Assembly (NCBI GenBank): GCA_002773985.1 | Contig: PEZW01000028.1 | Location: forward strand, 1-41,519 | Length of the DNA stretch: 41,519 nt | Source of the DNA: Candidatus Berkelbacteria bacterium CG10_big_fil_rev_8_21_14_0_10_43_13 | GTDB taxonomy: Bacteria > Patescibacteriota > UBA1384 > XYA2-FULL-43-10 > 1-14-0-10-43-13 | Reading direction: 5' to 3' | Part shown: positions 18,663 through 27,575 of the stretch, one piece after another | Layout: every line of letters begins with the position of its first letter | Position numbering within the stretch: position 1 is the stretch's first letter | Made by a program: the position numbers and the translations under genes | Notes under the pieces: generated by a model | What the model saw: the letters and a program-made list of their open reading frames with translations, nothing else | The model's database searches: none | What the model was told of the DNA's origin: nothing

Positions 18663-18779
18663 ATGCTAATTGTGCTCAAGTGGCTAGGAGGGCTGGCTCT
18701 CCTCGTCATTGGCATCATCGGACTGTTCGCCCTGAACCATTTCTTGGCGAATATGTCGCAAAACGACAGCGCACGCTAG
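18663..18779 (+). CDS. Small single-TM orphan protein (38 aa)
   Basis: MLIVLKWLGGLALLVIGIIGLFALNHFLANMSQNDSAR; TAGGAGG SD. Confidence 0.5.
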   Translation: MLIVLKWLGGLALLVIGIIGLFALNHFLANMSQNDSAR

Positions 18780-18787
18780 GAGTAGAG

Positions 18788-18952
18788 ATGGAAAAGCTAG
18801 GTTTTCTGCTCGGAGCAGCACTGGTGCTGTTCGTTACGATGGTTGTGATCATCCGTCGCGGTCACCACAACGAGCAGTCGCACCGCGCCACACGACTGAC
18901 GATGGGGGCACCGAAGCCTCGACCGACCAAGCCAAGAGAAAAAGACGCTTGA
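18788..18952 (+). CDS. Small single-TM orphan protein (54 aa)
   Basis: MEKLGFLLGAALVLFVTMVVIIRRGHHNEQSHRATRLTMGAPKPRPTKPREKDA; 8-nt gap from the preceding stop, TAGGAG SD. Confidence 0.55.
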   Translation: MEKLGFLLGAALVLFVTMVVIIRRGHHNEQSHRATRLTMGAPKPRPTKPREKDA

Positions 18953-18980
18953 ACAACGGCTGTCATCGCCCGCTACTGCC

Positions 18981-19016
18981 CGGAGGCTGACGTGCCATCG
19001 TGCATCGTCAGCCTCC
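18981..19016 (+). terminator. GC-rich hairpin after the membrane-protein pair
   Basis: GGAGGCTGACG-tgccatcgtgcat-CGTCAGCCTCC, no U-tract. Confidence 0.55.
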
Positions 19017-19198
19017 ATGGAGAACTCGAATCCTTGTCAATCTAATATTTTTCTGCTACTATAAACACACAAATTAATTAACTTTCTTCCATCGAGAAGA
19101 ACCGATGCTCGAACTAAACTGAGCGTCCTTCGACTCCTTCGCCTGCCATGAGCGCAGTCGAATGGCTCAGGATACCTTCGGTACCAAAAGGAGAATTT

Positions 19199-19933
19199 AT
19201 GCGAAAGTACGAAATTACGTACCTTGTTTCTGATCTTGTGCGTGAAAACGATTTGAACAAAGTGACCGGCGCGGTTGCTGGTTTTGTGACTGAGCTTGGC
19301 GGCAAAGTAGAAAAAGAAGAGATCTGGGGACGACGCAAACTCGCCTACCCGATCAAGAAGGCTGACTTCGCTACTTACGTCACGCTCAATTTCGAAATGC
19401 CGAGCGAAAAGTGTCCTGTGTTTGAACGCGATTTGCGTCAAAATACTTCTATCATTCGCCATTTGGTAATCGTCAAAGAACATGGTCATGAGAAGATTTC
19501 ACTTTCCAAGGCGGAGATTGCCGAGTCTGGTGATATAGAAGAAGTTGTTGGCGGTGAGAAATCGTTTGAAGCCATCGAAGGACAGACAGAGGAAAGTCGC
19601 AGTTTGATGGCCAAGCGTGAGGCTGGCGAAGACGAGGCTGAGGAAGAAACCGAGACAAAGTCTGAAACAGAGAAAGAAGAACCCAAGGGAGTTGAGGCAG
19701 AAACAGAAGAGCCTGAAATCAGGGAAGAAAAGGAAGAGGAAAAGCCAGTCGAGAAAAAGAAACCAGCGGCAAAACCAAAGAAGACAGTAACCGAAAAACC
19801 CACTACAGAAAAAGTTGTCGAGGAAAAGCCAAAAGCAGCCAAAGTAAAGAAGGAAAAGAAGACCGAGGATGAAGCTGATCGTTTGTCAAAACTAAACGAT
19901 GAGCTCGACGACATCCTCAAAGATGAGTTATAA
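19199..19933 (+). CDS. rpsF: 30S ribosomal protein bS6 with long charged C-terminal extension
   Basis: MRKYEITYLVSDL...GGKVEKEEIWGRRKLAYPIKKADFATYVTLNFE; AAGGAG SD; E/K-rich tail; track ORF begins at 19148. Confidence 0.93.
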   Translation: MRKYEITYLVSDLVRENDLNKVTGAVAGFVTELGGKVEKEEIWGRRKLAYPIKKADFATYVTLNFEMPSEKCPVFERDLRQNTSIIRHLVIVKEHGHEKISLSKAEIAESGDIEEVVGGEKSFEAIEGQTEESRSLMAKREAGEDEAEEETETKSETEKEEPKGVEAETEEPEIREEKEEEKPVEKKKPAAKPKKTVTEKPTTEKVVEEKPKAAKVKKEKKTEDEADRLSKLNDELDDILKDEL

Positions 19934-20017
19934 GGATAATGTTCAAATTAAGAATTACTAATGTCACAAATCAATACCCAAAAACCAATGCTTCAATGAT
20001 TTGTTTTGACATTTAGA

Positions 20018-20063
20018 AATTAGTGAATTAGGATTTGATTAGAAATTAGAAATTAGAAATTCG
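20018..20063. repeat. Degenerate word array (TTAGAAATTAG family)
   Basis: GAATTAGGATTTGATTAGAAATTAGAAATTAGAAATTCGAATTTC. Confidence 0.8.
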
Positions 20064-20087
20064 AATTTCCTTTCGAAGAAAGGTCCT

Positions 20088-20558
20088 ATGTTAAACTTAA
20101 ACCGTGCTCAAGTACTGGGTAATTTGACCAAGGATCCGGATATGCGATTCACCCCAAACGGTCAGGCCGTTGCCAACTTTAGTGTCGCGACAAATCGGAA
20201 ATGGAAAGGCCGAGATGGCGCGCCCGACGGTGAAGCGACTGAGTATCATGACATCGTCGTCTGGGGCAAACAAGCTGAAGCTGTCGTGCCGATGATGAAA
20301 AAAGGCGGACCTGTTCTTGTCGAGGGCAGACTGCAGACCAGAAACTGGGAAGGTCAAGACGGCGTCAAGCGTTACAAGACAGAGATCATCGCTGACAACA
20401 TAATCGTCCTTGGCAGTCGCAGTGGTGGCAGTGGAAATTACACACCCAAATCTGAGGGCAGTGGAACGACCGACCCGTCCGACCAGAGTGAGGCGAAGAC
20501 GAACACCCCAGATAAAAACAGTGATGAAGAAATCGATATAGAAGAAATACCCTTTTAA
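20088..20558 (+). CDS. ssb: Single-stranded DNA-binding protein
   Basis: MLNLNRAQVLGNLTKDPDMRFTPNGQAVANFSVATNRKW...ATEYHDIVVWGKQAE; acidic tail ending EIDIEEIPF. Confidence 0.96.
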   Translation: MLNLNRAQVLGNLTKDPDMRFTPNGQAVANFSVATNRKWKGRDGAPDGEATEYHDIVVWGKQAEAVVPMMKKGGPVLVEGRLQTRNWEGQDGVKRYKTEIIADNIIVLGSRSGGSGNYTPKSEGSGTTDPSDQSEAKTNTPDKNSDEEIDIEEIPF

Positions 20559-20676
20559 CCACGAAAATACGAACGAATACAAAAATACAAACAGACTGTT
20601 GTGGTCTGTAGTCTAAGTTATTTTTCTCTTCGTATTTTCGTATAATTTGTATTTTCGCAATTAATTAGGAGACTTT

Positions 20677-20886
20677 ATGGCTCGAAGAAGTAGATGTTTA
20701 ATTTGTAAGGCCAAAATGGCCGAAGTTGATTACAAAGATGTGACGACAATCGGTCGTTATCTTGACCGTTGGAACAAAATTTCCCCGGCCAGCCGCAACA
20801 ACAATTGCAGCCGTCATCAACGCCAGACCGAAACTGCCATCAAAAGGGCGAGATTTTTGGGATTGCTGCCGTTTACTGTACGATAA
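20677..20886 (+). CDS. rpsR: 30S ribosomal protein bS18
   Basis: CLICKAKMAEVDYKDVTTIGRYLDRWNKISPASRNNNCSRHQRQTETAIKRARFLGLLPF. Confidence 0.95.
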   Translation: MARRSRCLICKAKMAEVDYKDVTTIGRYLDRWNKISPASRNNNCSRHQRQTETAIKRARFLGLLPFTVR

Positions 20887-20901
20887 AAATAAAGGATTAT
20901 T

Positions 20902-20985
20902 CGAACACGGATTCTTTTACACAGATCAACACAGATAATGTCGAGTGATCCGTGAATATCCGTGTGACAAAATCCGTGTTGGAAT
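20902..20985. repeat. Hairpin-forming word array (CACGGAT / ATCCGTG) upstream of efp
   Basis: CACGGAT, CACAGAT, CACAGAT on the left; ATCCGTG x3 on the right. Confidence 0.85.
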
Positions 20986-20992
20986 ATACATT

Positions 20993-21553
20993 ATGTTGAG
21001 TATAACCAATCTCAAAACCGGCACCAAAATCACTTACGAGGGTGATCCTTGTATCGTTTTGTCGTATTATCATTCCAAAATGGGACGTGGCGGAGCTGTC
21101 GTCAAGACAAAGCTGAAAAATCTCCGCACCGGCTCGACTATCGATAAGACTTTCCAGGGTGCTGACAAGCTTGACGAAGCGGATCTGTCGAAAAAAACAG
21201 CAACTTATCTCTATTCCGACAACGAAGATGTCAACTTTATGGACTCGGAAACTTTCGACCAATTTTCTCTACCACTATCCAAGATTGGCGATGAAAAAAA
21301 ATATCTGATCGAAAACGCACCGATCGACATTCTCTATTTTGGCGACGAAGCACTCAACATCGAGATACCACTAAAAATGACTTTCAAGGTCATCTCCGCA
21401 CCGCCCGCCATCAAGGGCAATACCGCCGGCGCCGTGACCAAAAAAGTTGAGATTGAAACTGGCGCCTTTATCGACTCTCCTGTTTTTATCAAAGAAGGCG
21501 ACAAGATTGTCGTCGATACCCGAGACGGCAGCTATGTCGAACGAGCACAGTAA
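20993..21553 (+). CDS. efp: Elongation factor P
   Basis: MLSITNLKTGTKITYEGDPCIVLSYYHSKMGRGGAVVKTKLKNLRTGSTIDKTFQ...KEGDKIVVDTRDGSYVERA; track ORF begins at 20945. Confidence 0.96.
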   Translation: MLSITNLKTGTKITYEGDPCIVLSYYHSKMGRGGAVVKTKLKNLRTGSTIDKTFQGADKLDEADLSKKTATYLYSDNEDVNFMDSETFDQFSLPLSKIGDEKKYLIENAPIDILYFGDEALNIEIPLKMTFKVISAPPAIKGNTAGAVTKKVEIETGAFIDSPVFIKEGDKIVVDTRDGSYVERAQ

Positions 21554-21566
21554 AGGGTTGTTCCAG

Positions 21567-21705
21567 CACGGATCTTGTCACACAGATACACACTGATTAT
21601 TCTTCGAGCAAGCGAAGCGATTCGAGAAGTCTCTATTAGTTCTCGACAAGCTCGAACAATAATTTATATCCGTGAATATCCGTGTAAAGAGATCCGTGTT
21701 AGAAT
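21567..21705. repeat. Hairpin-forming word array (CACGGAT / ATCCGTG) upstream of the PRC-barrel gene
   Basis: CACGGAT/CACAGAT words, inner TTCGAG/CTCGAA words, then ATCCGTG x3. Confidence 0.85.
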
Positions 21706-21711
21706 AAACTT

Positions 21712-22221
21712 ATGTTAATTCTCTACTCAAAACTAATCGGGGCACCTATTGCCGAGATAAAGGAAGCAGCCAAGCTCGGCAGTATCACTGATTTTGTCAT
21801 AAATAATGATGATTTGACCATCGCTGCCGCAGTCGTCGAGATCGGACTACCACTGATCTCAAAGAAAAAAATTGTCTCTGCAACTGATTTTGTCAGAATT
21901 TTCAAAGATGGCATCATAGTTAGTAGTGACGACGCTATCGTCGAACTTGACGAGATCGTCAGAGTCGCCAAACTCTACGAGCAAAAATGTCATGGTCTGG
22001 CCCAAAAAGTCGTAACCAAATCAGGTCAATATATCGGCCATGTTTATGATTATCTGATCAATTCCAACACTGGCGCTATCCAAAAGTTTTATGTCAAAAA
22101 AATGTTTACCGACCGCATCATCCCCGCCTCCGCCGTCATCAGTATGGAGGGAAAATTAATCACGATCAAAGATGACAAACCGTATGTTTTCGTTCCAACC
22201 GTTGAAACAGCACTAGACTAA
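21712..22221 (+). CDS. PRC-barrel domain protein
   Basis: Two PRC-barrel-like halves (GAPIAEIKEAAKLGSITDFVIN..., VVTKSGQYIGHVYDYLINSNTGAIQKFYV). Confidence 0.75.
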   Translation: MLILYSKLIGAPIAEIKEAAKLGSITDFVINNDDLTIAAAVVEIGLPLISKKKIVSATDFVRIFKDGIIVSSDDAIVELDEIVRVAKLYEQKCHGLAQKVVTKSGQYIGHVYDYLINSNTGAIQKFYVKKMFTDRIIPASAVISMEGKLITIKDDKPYVFVPTVETALD

Positions 22222-22297
22222 AAAAATCCTCTTGTTTTTTGTCCGTTTGTTTTTTGTCCGTCATCCCGGACTGTAAGCTTGAGATCCGGGATCTTTA

Positions 22298-22343
22298 AAT
22301 ACATCAACAATTTCAAGCGATCGTTTGAAATTGTTGATGTATT
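22298..22343. repeat. 46-bp near-perfect palindrome with CGATCG centre
   Basis: AATACATCAACAATTTCAAGCGATCGTTTGAAATTGTTGATGTATT, one G-T pair. Confidence 0.95.
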
Positions 22344-22476
22344 AGAATCAATAATCTCAGATTTAGTTCAGCTGCCTCTTAGCTCAAGAATTTGAGATAA
22401 AAGGGGCGTGCGGAAACTTGGGTTGTCTCCGCCGGATTGCCCTCCTGATTCTCGCTCTGGCCGTTTCGCTGCTGGA

Positions 22477-22758
22477 TCACCGCCATCTGAACAGTTGACA
22501 GATCTGTTGCCAGAGTGACGGTTTGAAGACACGGATGTGCCCGCAGTTTTCTTTGTCCTCCAGAATGACAATCATCTGACCACAGCGCAGCGGGTGTTGA
22601 CGACAGATCGCCATGATCTCCGGAAGCGTACGCGCCTCTCCGATTGTCACAGCTCCCTCGAGCTGCTGTTCTGGGGCGTATGCATTCTCATAGACCTGCC
22701 TAGAGACCACGACTGCCTCGCACGATACCATAATCTTCTCCCCAAACCTAACGGTCAC
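22477..22758 (-). CDS. Orphan hypothetical protein (93 aa)
   Basis: GTG-start ORF with upstream GGAGG and own promoter; no family recognised. Confidence 0.5.
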   Translation of the reverse strand: MTVRFGEKIMVSCEAVVVSRQVYENAYAPEQQLEGAVTIGEARTLPEIMAICRQHPLRCGQMIVILEDKENCGHIRVFKPSLWQQICQLFRWR

Positions 22759-22794
22759 GGTCGGTTTTCACCTCCGCATCGTTGGACATTCTAA

Positions 22795-22823
22795 TAAATA
22801 CAGTAATTTGGCGCTTTTGTAAA
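22795..22823 (-). promoter_or_regulatory. Sigma70-type promoter for the 22477-22758 gene
   Basis: Minus strand: TTTACA-N17-TATTTA, with TG immediately 5' of the -10. Confidence 0.55.
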
Positions 22824-22864
22824 GGAATAAATGGCATTCTGTGTGTAAAATACAAATATACAAC

Positions 22865-22899
22865 AAAAAAATCCCCCTGATTTCTCAAGAGGATTTTTT
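22865..22899. terminator. Bidirectional intrinsic terminator
   Basis: AAAAAATCC...GGATTTTTT. Confidence 0.75.
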
Positions 22900-22918
22900 C
22901 GTCATTAACTTAGTTTAG

Positions 22919-23034
22919 TTGTCATCCCCGCGCAGGTCTTCGATTGTACTCAGACTGTGAGCAACAGTCGAACAGCGGGGATCCATTCCTTAATGTTTGT
23001 GCTACCTGGATTCCCGTCTTCACGGGAATGACAG
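22919..23034. repeat. REP-like double-hairpin repeat
   Basis: TTGTCATCCCCGCG...CAGCGGGGATCCATTCC...TGTGCTACCTGGATTCCCGTCTTCACGGGAATGACAG. Confidence 0.88.
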
Positions 23035-23041
23035 TTGTGCA

Positions 23042-24796
<1,755 letters not shown>

Positions 24797-24805
24797 CCAT
24801 CCTTT

Positions 24806-25084
24806 TTATAAGATCCCGAGGATCTCTTCTTCCTTCATAATCTTGTATTCGACATTATCTATTTTGATCTCGTCGCCGGAATACTTCGAATAAAGAACTT
24901 TGTCCCCTAGCTTGACGGAAAATTCATGTTTCTTGCCGTCTTTTATCTTGCCATTGCCGAGAGCAACTATCTTGCCCTGAGCTGGTGCTTCCTTGGCGGT
25001 GTCTGGGATGATGATGCCGCCTTTTGTCTTGGCTTCAGCTTCGAGTGGCTTGACTAAAACGCGGTCAGCAAGAGGTTTAATCAT
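24806..25084 (-). CDS. groS: Co-chaperonin GroES
   Basis: MIKPLADRVLVKPLEAEAKTKGGIIIPDTAKEAPAQGKIVALGNG...KVLYSKYSGDEIKIDNVEYKIMKEEEILGIL. Confidence 0.97.
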   Translation of the reverse strand: MIKPLADRVLVKPLEAEAKTKGGIIIPDTAKEAPAQGKIVALGNGKIKDGKKHEFSVKLGDKVLYSKYSGDEIKIDNVEYKIMKEEEILGIL

Positions 25085-25430
25085 TTTTCTCCTTATTAAC
25101 TTAAAAAATGGCTACTAATAATAAATATCAATTAGAACAAAAAATGTCAAGTCTACTTTACAATTTGTCTACAAATTACAAATTTAAATACTAATTTACA
25201 AATAATTTGTATGTTTGTAATTGATTTGTAATATGCAGAATTTTGGCAATTAATAAAAAATGCGGCAACAATCCAAGGGGGAAAGATCGCTACCGCAGAC
25301 ACAATATACTTGATTTCAGTCTCTGAAGTCAAGCGTAAAATAGACTAGAAATTTTTAATGTCTTTATTTTTTAGCATTATTTTGTTATTCTTCAGCATGT
25401 TTCGACGGGAGAAAGGAAGATCAAATCCCC

Positions 25431-26042
25431 ATGAAACCAATCACTCGTGCTTACATCGATGTCGATAGCAAGAAGGGCTTGGCCCCATTCTCTCGGCACC
25501 TTGTCAAGCACGGTATCAAGATCATCTGCCCGCAGACGATGGTCTCAGAGTTTGGCAGCCGTGGTGTTCAAGTCACTGCTGTCAAAATGGTGTACTCCTC
25601 ACCATTGCTCCAGACAACCAATGGCAAGCGCAGCCCGTGTCAGAGCGCGCTACAAGGAGAAAAACCGAACAGGCTGTTCTCCGTCGACGAGATGTTCTGC
25701 TTCAACGTTGGCGGGGTTGAGCAGATCGGCCTCGTCGTCGTCAACCTGCCGCTGCCCTGCAAGGTGTCACGACCCCAACTCGGTGATCAAAGCACTGAGG
25801 TTGAACGCACTCGGCTCGCTCTGTTGACAGCGGCGACCTACGAATCCGGCGTCATCGTCATCTACGACCCGTTCCAGTATCGATCTTTCGTGAAGAAACT
25901 GGAGTGGCGTGGACTCGATCATCAGGCCGATGCCGCTTACCTGTGTGAGCTGCGACAAAGTGCCTTGGGCTTTCTCGCCGCTTTCACTGCACAGCGCGCC
26001 CAGGCCTGTGCCGCAGCCACCGAGACCAGCGACGATGAATGA
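25431..26042 (+). CDS. Degenerate IMP-cyclohydrolase-like (PurH N-domain/MGS-like) protein A, 203 aa
   Basis: TRAYIDVDSKKGLAPFSRHLVKHGIKIICPQTMVSEFGSRGVQVTAV aligns with PurH RALLSVSDKxGxVEFAxALxxxGVELLSTGGTARLLxExGxPVTEV; EQIGLVVVNLPLP with PIDMVVVNLYPF. Confidence 0.75.
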   Translation: MKPITRAYIDVDSKKGLAPFSRHLVKHGIKIICPQTMVSEFGSRGVQVTAVKMVYSSPLLQTTNGKRSPCQSALQGEKPNRLFSVDEMFCFNVGGVEQIGLVVVNLPLPCKVSRPQLGDQSTEVERTRLALLTAATYESGVIVIYDPFQYRSFVKKLEWRGLDHQADAAYLCELRQSALGFLAAFTAQRAQACAAATETSDDE

Positions 26043-26054
26043 AATCGCGTCGCT

Positions 26055-26115
26055 ACACTCCCCGCAGCCACCCTGAGCAATGTGTTCCAAAAAAAATACA
26101 GAGTTCTCGGTGGCT
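26055..26115 (+). terminator. Hairpin between the two PurH-like genes
   Basis: GCAGCCACC...GGTGGCTGC. Confidence 0.5.
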
Positions 26116-26249
26116 GCACAGCCCCCAAAATAATTTGCAAAAAAATATTTAGAAGCCAGCATTTAACAGTACTGGTCTTTCTTTTTTTGTCTGATTATGG
26201 TATGGTCGGCTCAACCTCAAGCACTGAACTTGAGACCAGGAGACAGACC

Positions 26250-26873
26250 ATTCTACAGATTCATCGGGCACTACTCTGCCCGCGTGCATTCAACAATCTC
26301 GGCGGATTGACAAGAGGGTTGCTTGATCTCGGTGTTAGGACAGACACAACAAGCGAGATCATCAGCGCCTTGAGTTTCAATTGCATTGAAGATGAACTTC
26401 TCACTGATGTCATCACGCTTCCGGGCATTGGTGGCTGTTACCGCTCCGCGGCCTGGTGCATCCACCCTCGCATCATCGGGGCGATTGCCGCTGCGACACC
26501 TGAAGATGTGACGCGCGCAGACTTCTGCAAGACCATCGGTGTCCAGCCGATCGACCTCGTCATCGTCAACTTCATCGACCCCGAAGTGACGGAAGAAACG
26601 ACGGCTGAGGAAGCGGCGATGATGATCGACGTCATGCGCTACGCCCTGCTTGTCGCGGCGATGAACCCCGAAGTTGCCGTGCTGACTAAGCCGAATGACT
26701 ACGACGAGTTCCTCACTGAACTCCGAAAGCACAACGGCTCGATCAGCCAGGAGTACCTCGACGACCTCAATGCTCTGGCTTGTGACACGCTGATGATTCT
26801 CAACCATGATCTCTTCACGCTGACACAGCCGATCCACGCCGGCACCCACGCCCAGTCGGCACCGACCCCCTGA
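26250..26873 (+). CDS. Degenerate IMP-cyclohydrolase-like (PurH N-domain/MGS-like) protein B; AUU start proposed, 207 aa
   Basis: RALLCPRAFNNLGGLTRGLLDLGV..., CIHPRIIGAIAA (PurH TLHPKIHGGILA), GVQPIDLVIVNFIDPE, MIDVMRYALLVAAMNPEVAVLTKPNDYDEFLTEL; AGGAG SD 7 nt before ATT. Confidence 0.75.
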   Translation: MLQIHRALLCPRAFNNLGGLTRGLLDLGVRTDTTSEIISALSFNCIEDELLTDVITLPGIGGCYRSAAWCIHPRIIGAIAAATPEDVTRADFCKTIGVQPIDLVIVNFIDPEVTEETTAEEAAMMIDVMRYALLVAAMNPEVAVLTKPNDYDEFLTELRKHNGSISQEYLDDLNALACDTLMILNHDLFTLTQPIHAGTHAQSAPTP

Positions 26874-26884
26874 TGTTTCCCCAT

Positions 26885-26935
26885 CCCGCCATCACCCGAG
26901 ACTATTGCCTTGTGCGATCCTGTCTCGGGTGGTGG
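26885..26935 (+). terminator. Long GC-rich hairpin after protein B
   Basis: GCCATCACCCGAGAC...GTCTCGGGTGGTGGC. Confidence 0.6.
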
Positions 26936-27026
26936 CCCCTGCCCCAAAAATCTCCACAGATTTTCGAAATTTGCAAAAAAATATTGTTTCTAGTATATTG
27001 GAATAAATACAACATAGTATCCTCAA

Positions 27027-27100
27027 AAAAAACTCCACGAGCGCCAGCGAGTAAGCTAGTCAGCTTATCAGCCGGTCAGTAAAACTAGAAGGAGTTTTTT
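27027..27100. terminator. Hairpin with a long word-repeat loop (AAAAAACTCC...GGAGTTTTTT)
   Basis: 10-bp stem enclosing CAGCTTATCAGCCGGTCAG-type words. Confidence 0.55.
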
Positions 27101-27156
27101 GCATGTTATACAGCTGGTCAGCTTATCAGCCGGTCAGTTAGTCAGTTGGGAGGAAA

Positions 27157-27522
27157 ATGGCAAAGATTAACAGCTTCACAGAAATCGTTGCTTGGCAAAA
27201 AGCACATGAGTTAGTGCTTGCAATTTATTCTCTGACAAAGGATTTTCCAAAAGAAGAGATGTTCTGTCTAGCAAGCCAGGTACGTCGCGCTGTCGTCTCA
27301 ATTGCTGCAAACATCGCCGAAGGATTCAGACGAAAAAGCTACAAAGATAGTGACCATTTTTATACAATTTCCGCAGGATCACTGGAAGAAGTAAAATACT
27401 ATCTCGTTCTCTCTCGTGATTTGAGCTATATCACAGAGGCTGAGTATTTAAAATATTTTGATTTAGCAGAAGAAGTTAGCAAAACTCTGAGCGGATGGAA
27501 AAATTCGCAAAATAAATATTAA
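27157..27522 (+). CDS. Four-helix-bundle protein (23S rRNA IVS-type, TIGR02436-like)
   Basis: FTEIVAWQKAHELVLAIYSLTKDFPKEEMFCLASQVRRAVVSIAANIAEGFRRKS...FYTISAGSLEEVKYYL. Confidence 0.93.
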   Translation: MAKINSFTEIVAWQKAHELVLAIYSLTKDFPKEEMFCLASQVRRAVVSIAANIAEGFRRKSYKDSDHFYTISAGSLEEVKYYLVLSRDLSYITEAEYLKYFDLAEEVSKTLSGWKNSQNKY

Positions 27523-27575
27523 TACTGGTTAGCTGATAGGCTGAAAGGCTGACGGGCTGACAAGCTGGAGATAAA

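Noticed and set aside
20097-20582. 161-aa minus-strand ORF opposite ssb
   Set aside because: Antisense shadow of a clear ssb gene; no SD and no recognisable motifs
25085-25260. CIRCE/HrcA operator upstream of groES
   Set aside because: No TTAGCACTC-N9-GAGTGCTAA found; only AT-rich ACAAATTA/TTTGTAAT words
26271-26849. 192-aa minus-strand ORF opposite PurH-like protein B
   Set aside because: The plus strand shows homology and an SD; the antisense frame is explained by GC-rich codon bias
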